This document shows, in pieces, positions 63,001 through 64,000 of a stretch of DNA of 64,000 nucleotides. Within the stretch, counting starts at the first letter, position 1. Each line of letters starts with the position of its first letter. This stretch comes from Solea solea. Its lineage: Eukaryota; Chordata; Actinopteri; Pleuronectiformes; Soleidae. Under the pieces are notes generated by a model. That model had not been told where the DNA came from and did no database searches. It saw only the letters and a list, made by a program, of their open reading frames with translations. The position numbers and the translations under genes are program-made. The DNA lies in the NCBI RefSeq assembly GCF_958295425.1, contig NC_081141.1, forward strand, positions 25,550,365 to 25,614,364, given 5' to 3'.

Positions 63001-64000
63001 GTTCCTCCAGGTCAGAGTGTAACTGAATGTTGGATTGTTTCGAATGCTGTTCTCTTGACGTTAAGACTCACTAAATAGTCATAGTCTTCTTTTTCGGGAG
63101 AGAAAATATTGGCTTTGCCTTTTCTAATGTACTTCAAGATTAGAAAAACACATAATTAGATAAAATATCATCAGCCTCTTAGGAGAAGAAGTGAGTGTAA
63201 CTGGCTCTTCGGCACTGACCTGCTGCATTTGACCCCGCAATCAGGACACGGCTGAGTTTTAACCAAAGACAGCTAAGGCAACAACAGGGCAAAGAGCAAA
63301 AAAAGATCTGAGCGACCTGCTCCACTGCCCTGTACAGTAGGTTTAAATAATGGAGTATGGGTGAGTATGGAGTGTTGTATTTCCAGAGGCGCGCACAAGA
63401 CTCTACCGGCCTGGAAATTAATAGTTGGAAACAGGAGTTGTAGTTTTCACTCTGTAGGGCAGAGTGAAAAAAACACACTTAAAAGTCCCCCAAAATGCTT
63501 TGTGTTTTGATTATTGGATCATAAGCAAGACCTAACCCCACATTTGACCCAAAGTCTCATTTCTGAGAACCACCAGCGATGCAGTCTGACTTTGGCAGCA
63601 GAATTCAACTTAAGCCAACAGCCTCCGAGTGGAAGAACTGCCACATTGTTAACATATTTCAGTTGTGGCGACCCGATAGCGAGCACCGTCAGCTACAACT
63701 GGCTCTAACTCTACTTTATTGTCTCGCTTTGCTGCAGTGGAACATAAGTGAAATCCATTATTTCAACAAAAAAAAAGTACAGTGAGATTAATTTGATCGC
63801 GGTGCTAGTCAAACCCAATATTTTCAGAAGCCACTGTTTCAACCCAAGCTCTTGTTGCTCTAAATGTGAAAGTGATTTTACTAGATTTTTAGGAAAAAAA
63901 TAATTTGTGACCACTTTGACGGTGAATTTGACCAAATTGGTTTAGTATTTGCTCATTAGCAGCTAAAGATATGTTAAATTATTGTTTTTAATGACTCGTA
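60069..64000 (+). other. edil3 intron after discoidin-2 exon 2, running off the window
   Basis: This begins with donor GTGAGT, phase 0. No VFQGN-like terminal exon was seen. It contains a short GT tract near 62538 and T runs, but no interspersed repeat that I recognise. The open frame at 60192-60617 has no family resemblance and no flanking splice signals. Confidence 0.8.

Overview
This window is vertebrate, almost certainly teleost, genomic DNA holding the middle of one protein-coding gene on the + strand. Six exons with consensus splice sites encode the third EGF-like domain, the complete first discoidin (F5/8 type C) domain and most of the second discoidin domain of EDIL3 (Del-1, EGF-like repeats and discoidin I-like domains 3). 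Joined, they give 938 coding bases, about 313 residues, or roughly two thirds of a protein that is about 480 residues in mammals. The signal peptide, EGF1 and RGD-bearing EGF2 exons were not found and should lie upstream. The final exon of the second discoidin domain should lie beyond base 64000. Whether this is the edil3a or edil3b copy cannot be decided from the window.

Layout: 1-20643 is read as intron before EGF3; the EGF3 exon is 20644-20757; an 8.2 kb intron follows; discoidin-1 exons are 28981-29162, 36844-36999 and 38249-38393, separated by 7.7 and 1.2 kb; a 1.0 kb intron follows; discoidin-2 exons are 39376-39560 and 59913-60068, separated by a 20.4 kb intron; and 60069-64000 is intron running off the end. 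Exon lengths and intron phases of the two discoidin domains match, which records their tandem duplication. EDIL3 is a secreted matrix protein that bridges integrins (through EGF2) and phosphatidylserine-bearing membranes (through the discoidin domains).

The rest is intronic sequence with fish-type repeats: two tRNA-derived SINE families, LINE-like tails, an eroded Tc1-like transposon, hAT-like and TTAA-flanked (piggyBac-like) MITEs, nested insertions, and many microsatellites. The repeat types and compact introns suggest a percomorph-like teleost, but no species is claimed. The most unusual structures are a 0.5 kb segment copied 2 kb downstream into another transposon with a long flanking target duplication, a perfect 33-bp inverted repeat at 30191-30262, an EcoRI-site minisatellite enclosed by terminal inverted repeats near 46.2 kb, and doubly nested elements near 48.0 and 51.5 kb. 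I found no convincing second host gene, true tRNA or rRNA gene, CRISPR array or bacterial feature. Conservation of non-coding DNA could not be tested here.
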